A program made the translations under genes and the position numbers. Below, piece after piece: positions 8,235 through 15,252 of a DNA stretch of 64,000 nt. The notes beneath the pieces are model-generated. The model searched no databases. It was given only the letters and a program-made list of their open reading frames with translations, and was not told where the DNA came from. The stretch is from Providencia rustigianii DSM 4541 (GTDB lineage: Bacteria; Pseudomonadota; Gammaproteobacteria; Enterobacterales; Enterobacteriaceae): assembly GCF_000156395.1 (NCBI RefSeq), contig NZ_GG703819.1, forward strand, positions 627,813 through 691,812, in the 5' to 3' direction. Position 1 is the first letter of the stretch. Each line of letters opens with the position of its first letter.

Positions 8235-9055
8235 GACTCAACCCCTGCCAAAACTGCGATAATTTCAGTTGCCGATTTACGATTTCCGTTCGCTGAAATT
8301 TTTCTCGGTGCTTCTATCTCATGGACAGTAAAGCCAAGATCAAGATACAGCTCTTTTGCTGCAAGAGAATTAGATACGGTAATAGGATTACCTTGAATAT
8401 CATTAATATCTTTCAAGGCAATTGCTAGTTCTTGCTGGTCAGTATTAGAAAAGCCAGCAGTATGATAACGAGTGAAACTATCCCCCATATAAGGCGGATC
8501 GCAATAAACACCATCACCAAAATCAACGAGTGATAATGTATCTTGCCATTCAAGATTCAAAATTCTAGTTTTGGTGAGATAGGCTTTATTACAGAAACTA
8601 TCAATTTCAGTTTTAGGGAAATAAGGCGCTTTGTAGTTACCAAAAGAAACATTGAATTTGCCTTGTTGGTTATAACGACACAGCCCATTAAAACAATGCC
8701 TATTTAGGTATAAAAATAAACTTGCTTGCCTTAATCGTGACAATTCCTGCTTGTCACCGTTAAACTCTACTCTAGCGAGATAAAAATCTTCACTATTATT
8801 TTTTTCACTAAAAAGCTGCAATGCCTCTATAGCAACACTTTCAGGCAGTGTCGTTATAGCTTCATATAAGTTAATCAAATCAGGATTAGCATCCGCGATT
8901 AAATACTGCTCATAATCAGTATTCATCATCACAGCACAAGATCCAGCGAATGGCTCAACCAAACGGTTTGCTTTAGGCAAATGAAGGCGTAGCTGCTCCA
9001 TAATACCAACTTTAGAGCCTGCCCACTTGAGGATAGTTCTATTAGGTTTAGCCAC
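8231..9055 (-). CDS. dam: Phage DNA adenine methylase (D12 class)
   Basis: The product is a 274-residue N6-adenine methyltransferase. Motif I appears as VEPFAGSCAVMMN near residues 34-46, and the catalytic DPPY motif is seen as YCDPPYMGDSF in the C-terminal half. The N-terminal TILKWAGSK is the usual Dam opening. The GTG at 9055 is chosen because GAGGAT lies at the right distance and the protein then begins like other Dams; a TTG at 9070 is possible. Phage Dam enzymes methylate GATC and can protect phage DNA or shift gene control. It overlaps the DUF3850 gene. Confidence 0.92.
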   Translation of the reverse strand: MAKPNRTILKWAGSKVGIMEQLRLHLPKANRLVEPFAGSCAVMMNTDYEQYLIADANPDLINLYEAITTLPESVAIEALQLFSEKNNSEDFYLARVEFNGDKQELSRLRQASLFLYLNRHCFNGLCRYNQQGKFNVSFGNYKAPYFPKTEIDSFCNKAYLTKTRILNLEWQDTLSLVDFGDGVYCDPPYMGDSFTRYHTAGFSNTDQQELAIALKDINDIQGNPITVSNSLAAKELYLDLGFTVHEIEAPRKISANGNRKSATEIIAVLAGVES

Positions 9056-9350
9056 GAAAATTATCCTCAATTCGAATAATTGAAAAAGAAATCATCACAA
9101 ATTCAGGTAATGGCTTTAGTTCTGGATAAACATCATTAATCTTTGTGATGTCAGTGATTAAGCATGAAATAGCGTTACCTGTGTAACTGGCATATGGTTT
9201 ATTAGTTGAATTGAATTCACGTAAAAACAGCTCGTCACCCACCTTAAAATCTCTATCGGCACGGCGAAATTCTGCTGTTTTCAAACCATCTTGAACCAAT
9301 TGAAAGTAACGAGGGGCAAGCTTGAGCTCATATCTTCTTTTCACCGTCAC
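9048..9350 (-). CDS. DUF3850 (PUA/ASCH-like) protein
   Basis: This 100-residue protein matches DUF3850: an opening H/Y-E-L-K-L-x-P-x-Y-F, a G-L-K-T-A-E-F-R motif at about residues 22-29, then DRDFKVGDELFLREF and YTGNAISCLIT. DUF3850 is a PUA-like family common in phages and thought to bind RNA or nucleotides. The start is either GTG at 9350 or GTG at 9344; the latter has better spacing to GGAG. It overlaps its neighbours at both ends, so it belongs to the early operon. Confidence 0.85.
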   Translation of the reverse strand: MTVKRRYELKLAPRYFQLVQDGLKTAEFRRADRDFKVGDELFLREFNSTNKPYASYTGNAISCLITDITKINDVYPELKPLPEFVMISFSIIRIEDNFRG

Positions 9351-9568
9351 ACGCTCCGATAATGTTTGCTTTTCAGCTCAAAAATCGTTTGGCAATCAAT
9401 ACAACGAGTACAGCCCATTGAGGCAATTCGACGCTGTTCTGGAATTGGTTTATCGCAGTCTTCACACTCAAAAGCCGAAGTACTGACTGCTCGGTTTGTA
9501 ACTGCTTTTATTTGCTGCTCTCGCATCAACATTTCGTGCTCGCTAGCGCGGTCAATTTCTTTAGACAT
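9347..9568 (-). CDS. DksA/TraR-type C4 zinc-finger protein
   Basis: The 73-residue protein has two CxxC pairs (CEDCDKPIPEQRR... and CTRCIDC) spaced as in the TraR/DksA zinc finger, and the I-P-x-x-R-R signature between them. TraR-like proteins bind in the secondary channel of RNA polymerase and can alter host transcription without ppGpp. Its ATG lies inside the last codons of the upstream gene with GGAG nearby. Short TraR-like proteins are usual in P2-like early operons. Confidence 0.9.
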   Translation of the reverse strand: MSKEIDRASEHEMLMREQQIKAVTNRAVSTSAFECEDCDKPIPEQRRIASMGCTRCIDCQTIFELKSKHYRSV

Positions 9569-9821
9569 GATCTAACTCCGCAGCCAAATTGGATAAATGA
9601 ACAGACTCACCCGCAAGCAATTCAAGGATTTGCTCACGAGTCAGTTTTTCACGAGTTGCTTTACAAACGATGGAATCAAGACGAGTTGAAAACTTATCAA
9701 GCTGAACTTTGCGTTCATCTTCACGAATGGCTTTAATGCTGATAGCGATAGCCGAGTAATCACGTTCTCTCGTAGCAATATCAACACCAATTAAAATCGG
9801 TTTTATCTCTTTATTTCGCAT
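9561..9821 (-). CDS. DUF2732-like phage protein
   Basis: The ATG at 9821 is chosen because GAGGT stands seven bases upstream; a longer reading frame exists but has no such site. The 86-residue product has a strand-rich start followed by helical IKAIREDERKVQLDKFSTRL and a C-terminal REKLTREQILELL segment, a pattern I associate with DUF2732 of P2-like phages. Function is unknown. It overlaps the zinc-finger gene by eight bases. Confidence 0.7.
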   Translation of the reverse strand: MRNKEIKPILIGVDIATRERDYSAIAISIKAIREDERKVQLDKFSTRLDSIVCKATREKLTREQILELLAGESVHLSNLAAELDHV

Positions 9822-9889
9822 AACTAATACCTCAAATTTAGAATGTAAGAACCCCTGACGCGCTAACGTCATTTATTTCTTTATTTAAT

Positions 9890-10309
9890 TTAAATAGGCA
9901 TGGCGATGTGTTTCGGTAACAATGCCGCTAATACTTTTACTTGATTAATTGCAGATATAATAGATTGCTTATCCTCTTTACTAAAATCCTCTAACATCAA
10001 TTGATGCTTATCACTATTAATGCCAGCCAAATAAAAAATCATATTTAGCATTCTCACATCACTTAATCTTAAATACTCAATAAATCCGGAAAGCTCCTTA
10101 TTATCTGGACATTCTTTATTTGAATGAAAAACTGTCGTTCTTAATTGAGCAGCTTTATTCAACTCACTCACACGATATTCAATGCTTTTTCCGTGATTCT
10201 CGTAGTACCTAGTTGTTGCTCGCTTTGCTGGTGTAACATCAGTTTTCACATTACCGGCTGATTCAATCAACTGTTTAGCTTTAACTAACTCAATTGTTGA
10301 ACTATTCAT
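9890..10309 (-). CDS. DUF5347-like phage protein
   Basis: This 139-residue helical protein resembles the DUF5347 family of P2-like prophages in Proteus and Providencia, with the central YYENHGKSIEYRVSELN segment. No catalytic motif is visible and the function is unknown. It lies in the early operon and follows the 54-residue membrane gene by five bases. The family name is from memory. Confidence 0.6.
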   Translation of the reverse strand: MNSSTIELVKAKQLIESAGNVKTDVTPAKRATTRYYENHGKSIEYRVSELNKAAQLRTTVFHSNKECPDNKELSGFIEYLRLSDVRMLNMIFYLAGINSDKHQLMLEDFSKEDKQSIISAINQVKVLAALLPKHIAMPI

Positions 10310-10314
10310 TTCGT

Positions 10315-10479
10315 TTATCTAAATGCAGAAATAAAAATAAATGATAAGAACAAAAAACCAACAAGCATAAATAGTTTATCAACACTAGATAACTTGCATT
10401 TCTTCCTATCGCTTTTAAATTCATTAACAGATGAACCTGTTAATTTATGTTTATGCTGTTGCACATGTAATTGTGTCAT
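10315..10479 (-). CDS. Small single-pass membrane protein
   Basis: This is a 54-codon gene with a good start: GAGGAG lies eight bases before the ATG at 10479. The N-terminal half is basic and polar (QQHKHKL, KSDRKKCK), and the C-terminal 20 residues (LFMLVGFLFLSFIFISA) form one membrane helix. The layout predicts a small inner-membrane protein with its N-terminus in the cytoplasm. It sits in the early operon five bases before the DUF5347-like gene. Function is unknown; small phage membrane proteins often affect exclusion or lysogeny. Confidence 0.65.
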   Translation of the reverse strand: MTQLHVQQHKHKLTGSSVNEFKSDRKKCKLSSVDKLFMLVGFLFLSFIFISAFR

Positions 10480-10497
10480 TTATAGCCACTCCTCATG

Positions 10498-10710
10498 TTA
10501 TTTATGCGACAAGATCTTGTAACCTGCTTGATTTAAAACTTGAGCAAGTACATCTGATAAAACTGAAACCTCAATATCTGATAATGCAGAGCGCCATGCT
10601 TTTTTGGCTCGAACTCCATCCATACTAAGTGATAATTGCATTTCAATTATGGAATGGTATGTTCTATAGAGTTCATCATATTTTTCTTTCTTATCTGAAA
10701 GGGTATCCAT
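10498..10710 (-). CDS. Hypothetical phage early protein
   Basis: This 70-residue, mostly helical protein is not recognised. The N-terminal half (LSDKKEKYDELYRTYHSIIE) looks like an amphipathic helix, and the second half has LSDIEVSVLSDVLAQVLNQ, another helix. It lies in line with the other early genes, 18 bases before the small membrane gene. It is probably real from its position and composition. Confidence 0.6.
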   Translation of the reverse strand: MDTLSDKKEKYDELYRTYHSIIEMQLSLSMDGVRAKKAWRSALSDIEVSVLSDVLAQVLNQAGYKILSHK

Positions 10711-10748
10711 AGTGTCTACTCCAACTAACTAATTTAATTAAAATTTAA

Positions 10749-10979
10749 CTATCGATGAAAAGGAACTTCATCAATATATGGACAAGGGTTACCCCTAACG
10801 AATAATTTATCGATATATTTTGTCGCCTCAGTCATCGAATCAAATAACCCAAACGAATTATCATCACGTTGAACGTGAAAGCGGGTTACGGGATTCATGG
10901 CTTTAGCCGGTAACTTAATAATTTGAAAGTTACGATACTTAAAGCTATGCGTTGAAATCTGCTCAATACCAGCAGTCAT
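10749..10979 (-). CDS. Hypothetical phage early protein
   Basis: This 76-residue protein contains FHVQRDDNSFGLFDSMTEA followed by a helix, a pattern that looks like a small alpha/beta domain; no family is recognised. It starts eight bases after the stop of the Cox-like gene and so is the second gene of the early transcript. Confidence 0.65.
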   Translation of the reverse strand: MTAGIEQISTHSFKYRNFQIIKLPAKAMNPVTRFHVQRDDNSFGLFDSMTEATKYIDKLFVRGNPCPYIDEVPFHR

Positions 10980-10987
10980 TTCGTCAC

Positions 10988-11338
10988 CTACCCTTTCAAA
11001 GCTTCTTCGACAGATTTCAGCTCATCAGGAACAGCACCTAAATCGCTAATAAGTTTATTTACGCGCTTAAACCAACTCGCTTTCCATCCCATCCGTTCAG
11101 TTGATGGAATTTGACCAGTAGCCTCATAAACCATTTCAAGCCACTCATTCCACATGATCATTAAGCGCATATCGCTAAAACTTTCACCATGCAATTGACG
11201 TTCGGTGCGGATAGGTAAACGACGGCGATCAGTGAGTTTTCGAACACTACTTTCTGACTTACCTGTACGGCGGGAAAACTCCGAAACAGTGATCGGATCA
11301 GGAATCTTGAACAGCAAATGTAACAATTTCTCATTCAT
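10988..11338 (-). CDS. Cox-like regulator / excisionase
   Basis: The ATG at 11338 has GGAGAG eight bases upstream and is preferred over a TTG 33 bases further out. The 116-residue protein opens with a helix-turn-helix, ITVSEFSRRTGKSESSVRKL (about residues 14-33), followed by a basic stretch that resembles the wing of Cox/excisionase proteins. In P2, Cox blocks the lysogenic promoter and directs excision. It is the first early gene, divergent from the C-type repressor, exactly where cox lies in P2. Confidence 0.8.
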   Translation of the reverse strand: MNEKLLHLLFKIPDPITVSEFSRRTGKSESSVRKLTDRRRLPIRTERQLHGESFSDMRLMIMWNEWLEMVYEATGQIPSTERMGWKASWFKRVNKLISDLGAVPDELKSVEEALKG

Positions 11339-11354
11339 GTGATAATCTCTCCGT

Positions 11355-11384
11355 TTGGGGTATTTCTGCAATGAATTACCCCAA
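11355..11384. promoter_or_regulatory. Candidate repressor operator
   Basis: A perfect 8-bp inverted repeat, TTGGGGTA and TACCCCAA, is spaced 22 bases centre to centre (two helical turns). It lies between the divergent Cox-like and C-like genes, where the P2-family repressor binds to switch between lysis and lysogeny. The placement is strong; that the repressor binds here is inferred. Confidence 0.6.
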
Positions 11385-11432
11385 TGTGTTTAATTTAAAT
11401 CAATTCTGCCCTAAATAGTTGAGAACTGCAAT

Positions 11433-11723
11433 ATGAAAATCAGTATTGGAGAGAGACTGCTTTTGATACGCGAAAGCGAAAGACTCTCAAGTCGACCGGA
11501 AGTTGCTGAAATGCTTGGTATTCCTACTAACGCATTATGGCGTTATGAAAATGGTAAAACTATGCCAGATGTGGATGTTGTCACAAAAATTTTAAATCAC
11601 CCACGCTTTGAAAAGTATGCACTGTGGTTTATTACGGGGAAAACCGCCCCTGAATCAGGTCAAATAGCTCCAGCACTTTACGACCCTAAAAACTATGAAG
11701 TTGATGAGGACAAACAAGCATGA
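11433..11723 (+). CDS. C: Lysogeny repressor (P2 C-like)
   Basis: This 96-residue protein has an N-terminal helix-turn-helix (IGERLLLIRESERLSSRPEV to MLGIPTNALWRYENGKTMPD, about residues 4-45) and a C-terminal part with KYALWFITGKTAPESGQIAP, typical of P2-type immunity repressors (P2 C is 99 residues). It keeps the prophage silent by binding the early promoter. It is divergent from the Cox-like gene and overlaps the next gene by four bases. Confidence 0.9.
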   Translation: MKISIGERLLLIRESERLSSRPEVAEMLGIPTNALWRYENGKTMPDVDVVTKILNHPRFEKYALWFITGKTAPESGQIAPALYDPKNYEVDEDKQA

Positions 11724-11932
11724 CATTAAATGAAAAACTTAAAGAAGCATTATCCGTTGAACACTTAGATATACCGATTGCTAATAACATCAATTGGCTA
11801 TGCTTTGAGAATATTTTAAAACATCGGCGGCTTAGTAAATATTCTCTATGGCTAACAACCGGTAAAATTATTCCATCTGCCGGTCAAATTTCACCGGCTA
11901 TCGCACACAATGGGCTTATGAAAATAATCTAG
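11720..11932 (+). CDS. Repressor-tail-like protein lacking clear HTH
   Basis: This 70-residue protein repeats the C-terminal part of the repressor: KYSLWLTTGKIIPSAGQISP here against KYALWFITGKTAPESGQIAP in the gene before. Its N-terminal half is shorter and shows no obvious helix-turn-helix. It starts in an ATGA overlap with the repressor, so it is made in step with it. It could be a decayed duplicate or a partner that mixes with the repressor through the shared tail. Confidence 0.6.
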   Translation: MTLNEKLKEALSVEHLDIPIANNINWLCFENILKHRRLSKYSLWLTTGKIIPSAGQISPAIAHNGLMKII

Positions 11933-12025
11933 CTGCTTTTAATAACAAAAGCTGGCTAAATATTTATCAACAGTATGTTTTTACTAACAATTTAGAATCA
12001 CCTCGTTTAACCGGAGGGCGCAACA

Positions 12026-13015
12026 ATGACTATTAAGGCGCTTGAAGGTGGACGTTACAAAGTGGATATCAGACCGCAGGGGCGAGAAGGAAAACGAGTC
12101 CAGCGGGTATTTAAAAAGAAAGCAGATGCCTTAGCATTCGAAAGAAGTGTAATGCTTACTGCAAATAGCGATGAGTGGAATAGTGAGTCACGAGACTACC
12201 GATCTCTGTCTGAGATTTTTCAGATATGGTGGATATATAAAGGGCGTAACAATAAATATTCGACTAATCGCAAAAGAACAGTAACAAAGATAATCAATGA
12301 TATGGGTAACCCTTCCGTATATCAGATAACGCCTAAGCTTTTAGGTCAATATCGGTCAGATAGGCTGCAAAGTGGAGTGAAAGCTTCAACAGTCAATAGA
12401 GAGCTGAATTTGTTAATGGGCATTTTCACATCGTTGGCAGAGATTGGTGAATGTTCTAAAACCAACCCAATCAAAGGGCTTAGTAAGCTAAAAGAAGAAA
12501 AGCCCGAAATGTCTTATTTGACGAAAAGTGATATTGAAAAATTACTGAATGCTGTTGAAGGTGATTATTGGCGCATTACAGTTTTATGTTTAAGTACCGG
12601 TGCCAGATGGGGTGAAGCAACCCAATTAAGAGCCGAGAATTTATTACATGGGCGAGTTACTTTTATGAAGACGAAGAACGGCAGGCATCGCACCGTTCCA
12701 ATATCTGATGAAGTAATGAAGGCAGTAAAAATTAAAGAGTCTGGTTTACTGTTCAACGCTGACTATGAAACTTATAGAGCGATACTAAAAAACGTAAAAC
12801 CTGATTTACCACATGGTCAAGCTGTACATGCTTTACGTCATACTTTCGCGGCTCATTTTATGATGAACGGAGGGAATATCTTAACACTCCAAAAAATCAT
12901 GGGTCATGCAACAATTCAGCAAACAATGACGTATGCACACTTTGCGCCAGATTACTTAAATGAGGCTATATCATGTAATCCACTACGCGAAAGCATCCAC
13001 ATTCCATCCACATAA
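12026..13015 (+). CDS. int: Tyrosine integrase (P2-like)
   Basis: At 329 residues this is near the length of P2 Int (337). The catalytic set is visible: Arg in STGARWGEA near residue 192, His-x-x-Arg in HALRHTFA near 268-271, the GH of MGHATIQQTM near 293, and the Tyr in TYAHF near 302. It integrates and, with Cox, excises the prophage. A GGAGG-like site stands before the ATG. The gene is at the prophage edge, next to htpX, so the attachment site is close downstream. Confidence 0.97.
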   Translation: MTIKALEGGRYKVDIRPQGREGKRVQRVFKKKADALAFERSVMLTANSDEWNSESRDYRSLSEIFQIWWIYKGRNNKYSTNRKRTVTKIINDMGNPSVYQITPKLLGQYRSDRLQSGVKASTVNRELNLLMGIFTSLAEIGECSKTNPIKGLSKLKEEKPEMSYLTKSDIEKLLNAVEGDYWRITVLCLSTGARWGEATQLRAENLLHGRVTFMKTKNGRHRTVPISDEVMKAVKIKESGLLFNADYETYRAILKNVKPDLPHGQAVHALRHTFAAHFMMNGGNILTLQKIMGHATIQQTMTYAHFAPDYLNEAISCNPLRESIHIPST

Positions 13016-13071
13016 ACGGGCTATTGTGGTGCTTTATAGTATGACAGTCATGTGATATCTCATTGATTTAT

Positions 13072-13103
13072 ATAGCCAGACCTGTATTGACAAGGCTGGC
13101 TAT
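13072..13103 (+). other. Inverted repeat after integrase (att or terminator)
   Basis: ATAGCCAG (13072-13079) and CTGGCTAT (13096-13103) form a perfect 8-bp inverted repeat. No T-run follows directly, but a poly-T lies 20 bases on. It could be the int terminator or part of the attachment region. Confidence 0.4.
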
Positions 13104-13164
13104 GCCTTATGAAGGGGGCTTTTTTTTGCCTAAAATTCTATTCTTAGCTTGATACCCACAGATT

Positions 13165-13194
13165 AAAAAAGGGAAACACACTGTATTTCCCTTT
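13165..13194 (-). terminator. Terminator of htpX
   Basis: A 9-bp stem (AAAGGGAAA / TTTCCCTTT) is followed on the minus strand by a T-run. It lies about 30 bases after the htpX stop. Confidence 0.88.
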
Positions 13195-13225
13195 CGTTGT
13201 ATCTCAATTTTTATTAGCGCGGTGA

Positions 13226-14110
13226 CTATTTCAGGTATTGACCTGAACGTAGTGCTTCAATACGTTTGTCTAATGGTGGGTGCGATAAAAATAATTCACT
13301 AAATGCTTTACCTCGGCCATTAATGCAAAATGCCATCAGACGCCCTTCTTCCTGTGGCTCATAACTGGTTTTTAAGCGCTGTAAGGCAGCAATCATTTTC
13401 TCTTTACCCACTAATTTCGCAGAACCAGCATCCGCATGGAACTCACGATGACGAGAGAACCACATGGTAATAATGCTCGCTAAGATACCAAATACAATCT
13501 CCAGCACCATGGATACGGCAAAGTAAACCATTGGATTACCATTGCTACTTTCACTTTCGTTGTCATTATTATTCGACATAAAACCAGCAGCGACTTGAGC
13601 CAGAATACGCGAAATAAAGATAACAAAGGTATTTACCACGCCTTGTAATAAGGTCATAGTCACCATGTCACCATTTGCGATATGGCTAACTTCATGAGCA
13701 ATAACCGCCTCAGCTTCATCACGGCTCATGTTTTCCAATAATCCAGTGCTTACCGCAACCAAAGAAGCATCACGACGCGCACCCGTTGCAAATGCGTTAA
13801 TATCTGGGGCATGGTAAATAGCAACTTGAGGCATCTGAATACCTACCTGTTGAGCTTGGCGGCTAACGGTATTCACCAACCACCGTTCCATCTCATTACG
13901 TGGTTGTTCGATAACTTCACCACCCACTGACTTTAATGCCATCCATTTAGACATCAGCAATGAGATAAATGCCCCACCGAAGCCAAATAATGCAGCCATA
14001 ATCAGTAGACCTTGTGCGCTACTTCCACGTATCCCGGTTAAACTTAAAATAATCCCGAACACAAACATAACAGCTAAGTTTGTGAGCAAGAATAAAGCAA
14101 TTCTCATCAT
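13226..14110 (-). CDS. htpX: Membrane zinc metalloprotease HtpX
   Basis: This 294-residue protein is close to E. coli HtpX (293) along its whole length. It has two N-terminal membrane helices, the HEVSH zinc site in [16 protein letters not shown] near residue 140, two more membrane helices, and a downstream [10 protein letters not shown] stretch that gives the third zinc ligand. HtpX is an inner-membrane protease that works with FtsH to remove damaged membrane proteins. The prophage has inserted just beyond its 3' end. Confidence 0.97.
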   Translation of the reverse strand: MMRIALFLLTNLAVMFVFGIILSLTGIRGSSAQGLLIMAALFGFGGAFISLLMSKWMALKSVGGEVIEQPRNEMERWLVNTVSRQAQQVGIQMPQVAIYHAPDINAFATGARRDASLVAVSTGLLENMSRDEAEAVIAHEVSHIANGDMVTMTLLQGVVNTFVIFISRILAQVAAGFMSNNNDNESESSNGNPMVYFAVSMVLEIVFGILASIITMWFSRHREFHADAGSAKLVGKEKMIAALQRLKTSYEPQEEGRLMAFCINGRGKAFSELFLSHPPLDKRIEALRSGQYLK

Positions 14111-14237
14111 TTTTTATAGTTCCCTTAGTAAAAACCAATACCACGACAAATTTACTTTATAAATAAGGTTTTTTCACACTATTTCAAGCCCATTAACAGG
14201 AAAAAACCATAAAACAACATATCTTTACACACACAAA

Positions 14238-14265
14238 TAAAAAATGCCGTCTTAATAGACGGCAT
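14238..14265 (-). terminator. Terminator of the repeat-protein gene
   Basis: A perfect 9-bp stem (ATGCCGTCT / AGACGGCAT) with loop TAAT is followed on the minus strand by six T. It lies about 56 bases after the stop at 14322. Confidence 0.9.
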
Positions 14266-14321
14266 CTAGGTGATATACAACATTTTGCTCATACAACTCC
14301 CAGCAAAAATATCAAGTTAGT

Positions 14322-15050
14322 TTAGCTCGTTTTAGTCTTCGCTTTACCGGCTTTGTCTTTAGAGACTTTAGCTGTAGTTTTTGCTGAAGATTTAGCTTTG
14401 TCCGCTTTGGCTTTATCGGCTTTGGCTTTATCAGCTTTAGCTTTGTCTGCTTTAGCTTTGTCTGCTTTAGCTTTGTCTGCTTTAGCTTTGTCTGCTTTAG
14501 CTTTGTCTGCTTTGGCTTTATCGGCTTTGGCTTTGTCGGCTTTCGCTTTATCCGCCTTATCCTTCACAGCTTTAGAGGTTTCTTTCTCTTTAGCCTTGGC
14601 TTTATCTGCTTTATCCTTAGTTACTTTGGAGGCTTCCTTCTCTTTAGCTTTAGCCTTATCAGCCGAGCCTTTTACTGCTTTAGAGGTTTCCTTCTCCGTA
14701 TCTTTTGCTTTACTACTTGCCTTTGATGCCTTTTCTTTTGCAGTTTTACTCATGTTATCACCCGTCTCTTTGATAGAATCTACCGCAGATGGTTTGCTCG
14801 CCTGCTTTGCTACACCCGCCCCAATACCTGTACTAATGCCTGCACTTTTGTTAATTGAGTTTTTCAATTCAGTTGTACAAACTTGTTCTGAACGGCTAGT
14901 ACTGCCGTCCTTACAAATAAATTGCCCATTATCACAATGGCTAATTCCACCTTTGGCTCCAGAGCAAGGATAATTTCTTGCACTTGCGGTACCAATAGAT
15001 GAAATCAAACAAGCCACTACAGCGAATAAGCCAACCAGCGTTTTACTCAT
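14322..15050 (-). CDS. Secreted Lys/Ala-repeat protein
   Basis: This 242-residue protein has a signal peptide (cleavage expected after TASA near residue 24), then a small Cys-rich domain with YPCSGAKGGISHCDNGQFIC and SEQVC (four Cys, probably two disulfides), and a long C-terminal part made of KADKA repeats rich in Lys, Ala and Asp. About 11 repeat units are encoded by a 15-bp tandem repeat. The tail resembles histone-H1-like or TolA-like extended helices. It is probably periplasmic. The function is unknown, and repeat number may vary between strains. Confidence 0.8.
   Translation of the reverse strand: MSKTLVGLFAVVACLISSIGTASARNYPCSGAKGGISHCDNGQFICKDGSTSRSEQVCTTELKNSINKSAGISTGIGAGVAKQASKPSAVDSIKETGDNMSKTAKEKASKASSKAKDTEKETSKAVKGSADKAKAKEKEASKVTKDKADKAKAKEKETSKAVKDKADKAKADKAKADKAKADKAKADKAKADKAKADKAKADKAKADKAKADKAKADKAKSSAKTTAKVSKDKAGKAKTKTS
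14393..14562 (-). repeat. 15-bp tandem repeat encoding KADKA
   Basis: About 11 copies of a 15-bp unit are arranged head to tail inside the gene at 14322-15050; five consecutive copies at the centre are identical, and the outer ones differ only at third positions. Each copy adds five residues in frame, so copy-number change would not break the protein. Confidence 0.9.
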
Positions 15051-15201
15051 TGTTTTGCCTCATTAATAAGGAACATTCAACTGAAGTGTAGGATATATTT
15101 AAAAAAGAGAAAGAAAACCAACCACTTTTTTTGCATAAAAGCCAAGGTATCATCATTGGAAGAATATCTAATAAAAGCAATGCGTTATATATCAATAAAT
15201 T

Positions 15202-15234
15202 AAAAAATAAGGCCAGCATATGCTGGCCTTATTT
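15202..15234 (-). terminator. Terminator of prc
   Basis: A 14-bp perfect stem (AAATAAGGCCAGCA / TGCTGGCCTTATTT) with a two-base centre is followed on the minus strand by T-rich sequence, 19 bases after the prc stop. Confidence 0.9.
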
Positions 15235-15252
15235 ATTTCGAACTTATTTTTA

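Larger units (their letters stand above)
1..13130. mobile_element. P2/186-like prophage, right-hand part
   Basis: Gene order P-Q-cos-cargo-A-early genes-cox-C-int matches the P2/186 genome once the circular phage map is opened at int. The terminase fragment, portal, HUH replication protein, Cox-like regulator, C-like repressor and tyrosine integrase all fit. The left part of the prophage (capsid, tail, lysis genes) lies outside the window. The right boundary is between the integrase stop at 13015 and the htpX terminator at about 13165; the exact attachment core cannot be seen without the other end. Early genes and lysogeny genes look intact, with one decayed gene at 5193-5512. Confidence 0.92.

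Noticed and set aside
11933-12025. Frame continuing after the repressor-tail gene (segment with WAYENNLAAFNNKSWLNIYQ)
   Set aside because: It looks protein-like, but the main frame already ends in a tail that fits repressor homologues, so a frameshift call was not supported well enough.
14393-14562. Tandem repeats as a CRISPR array
   Set aside because: Units are 15 bp with no spacers and are in frame inside a coding gene.
14353-14973. 206-codon plus-strand open frame rich in Leu/Ala/Ser
   Set aside because: It is the mirror image of the KADKA repeat gene on the other strand; the repeat keeps this frame open by chance.
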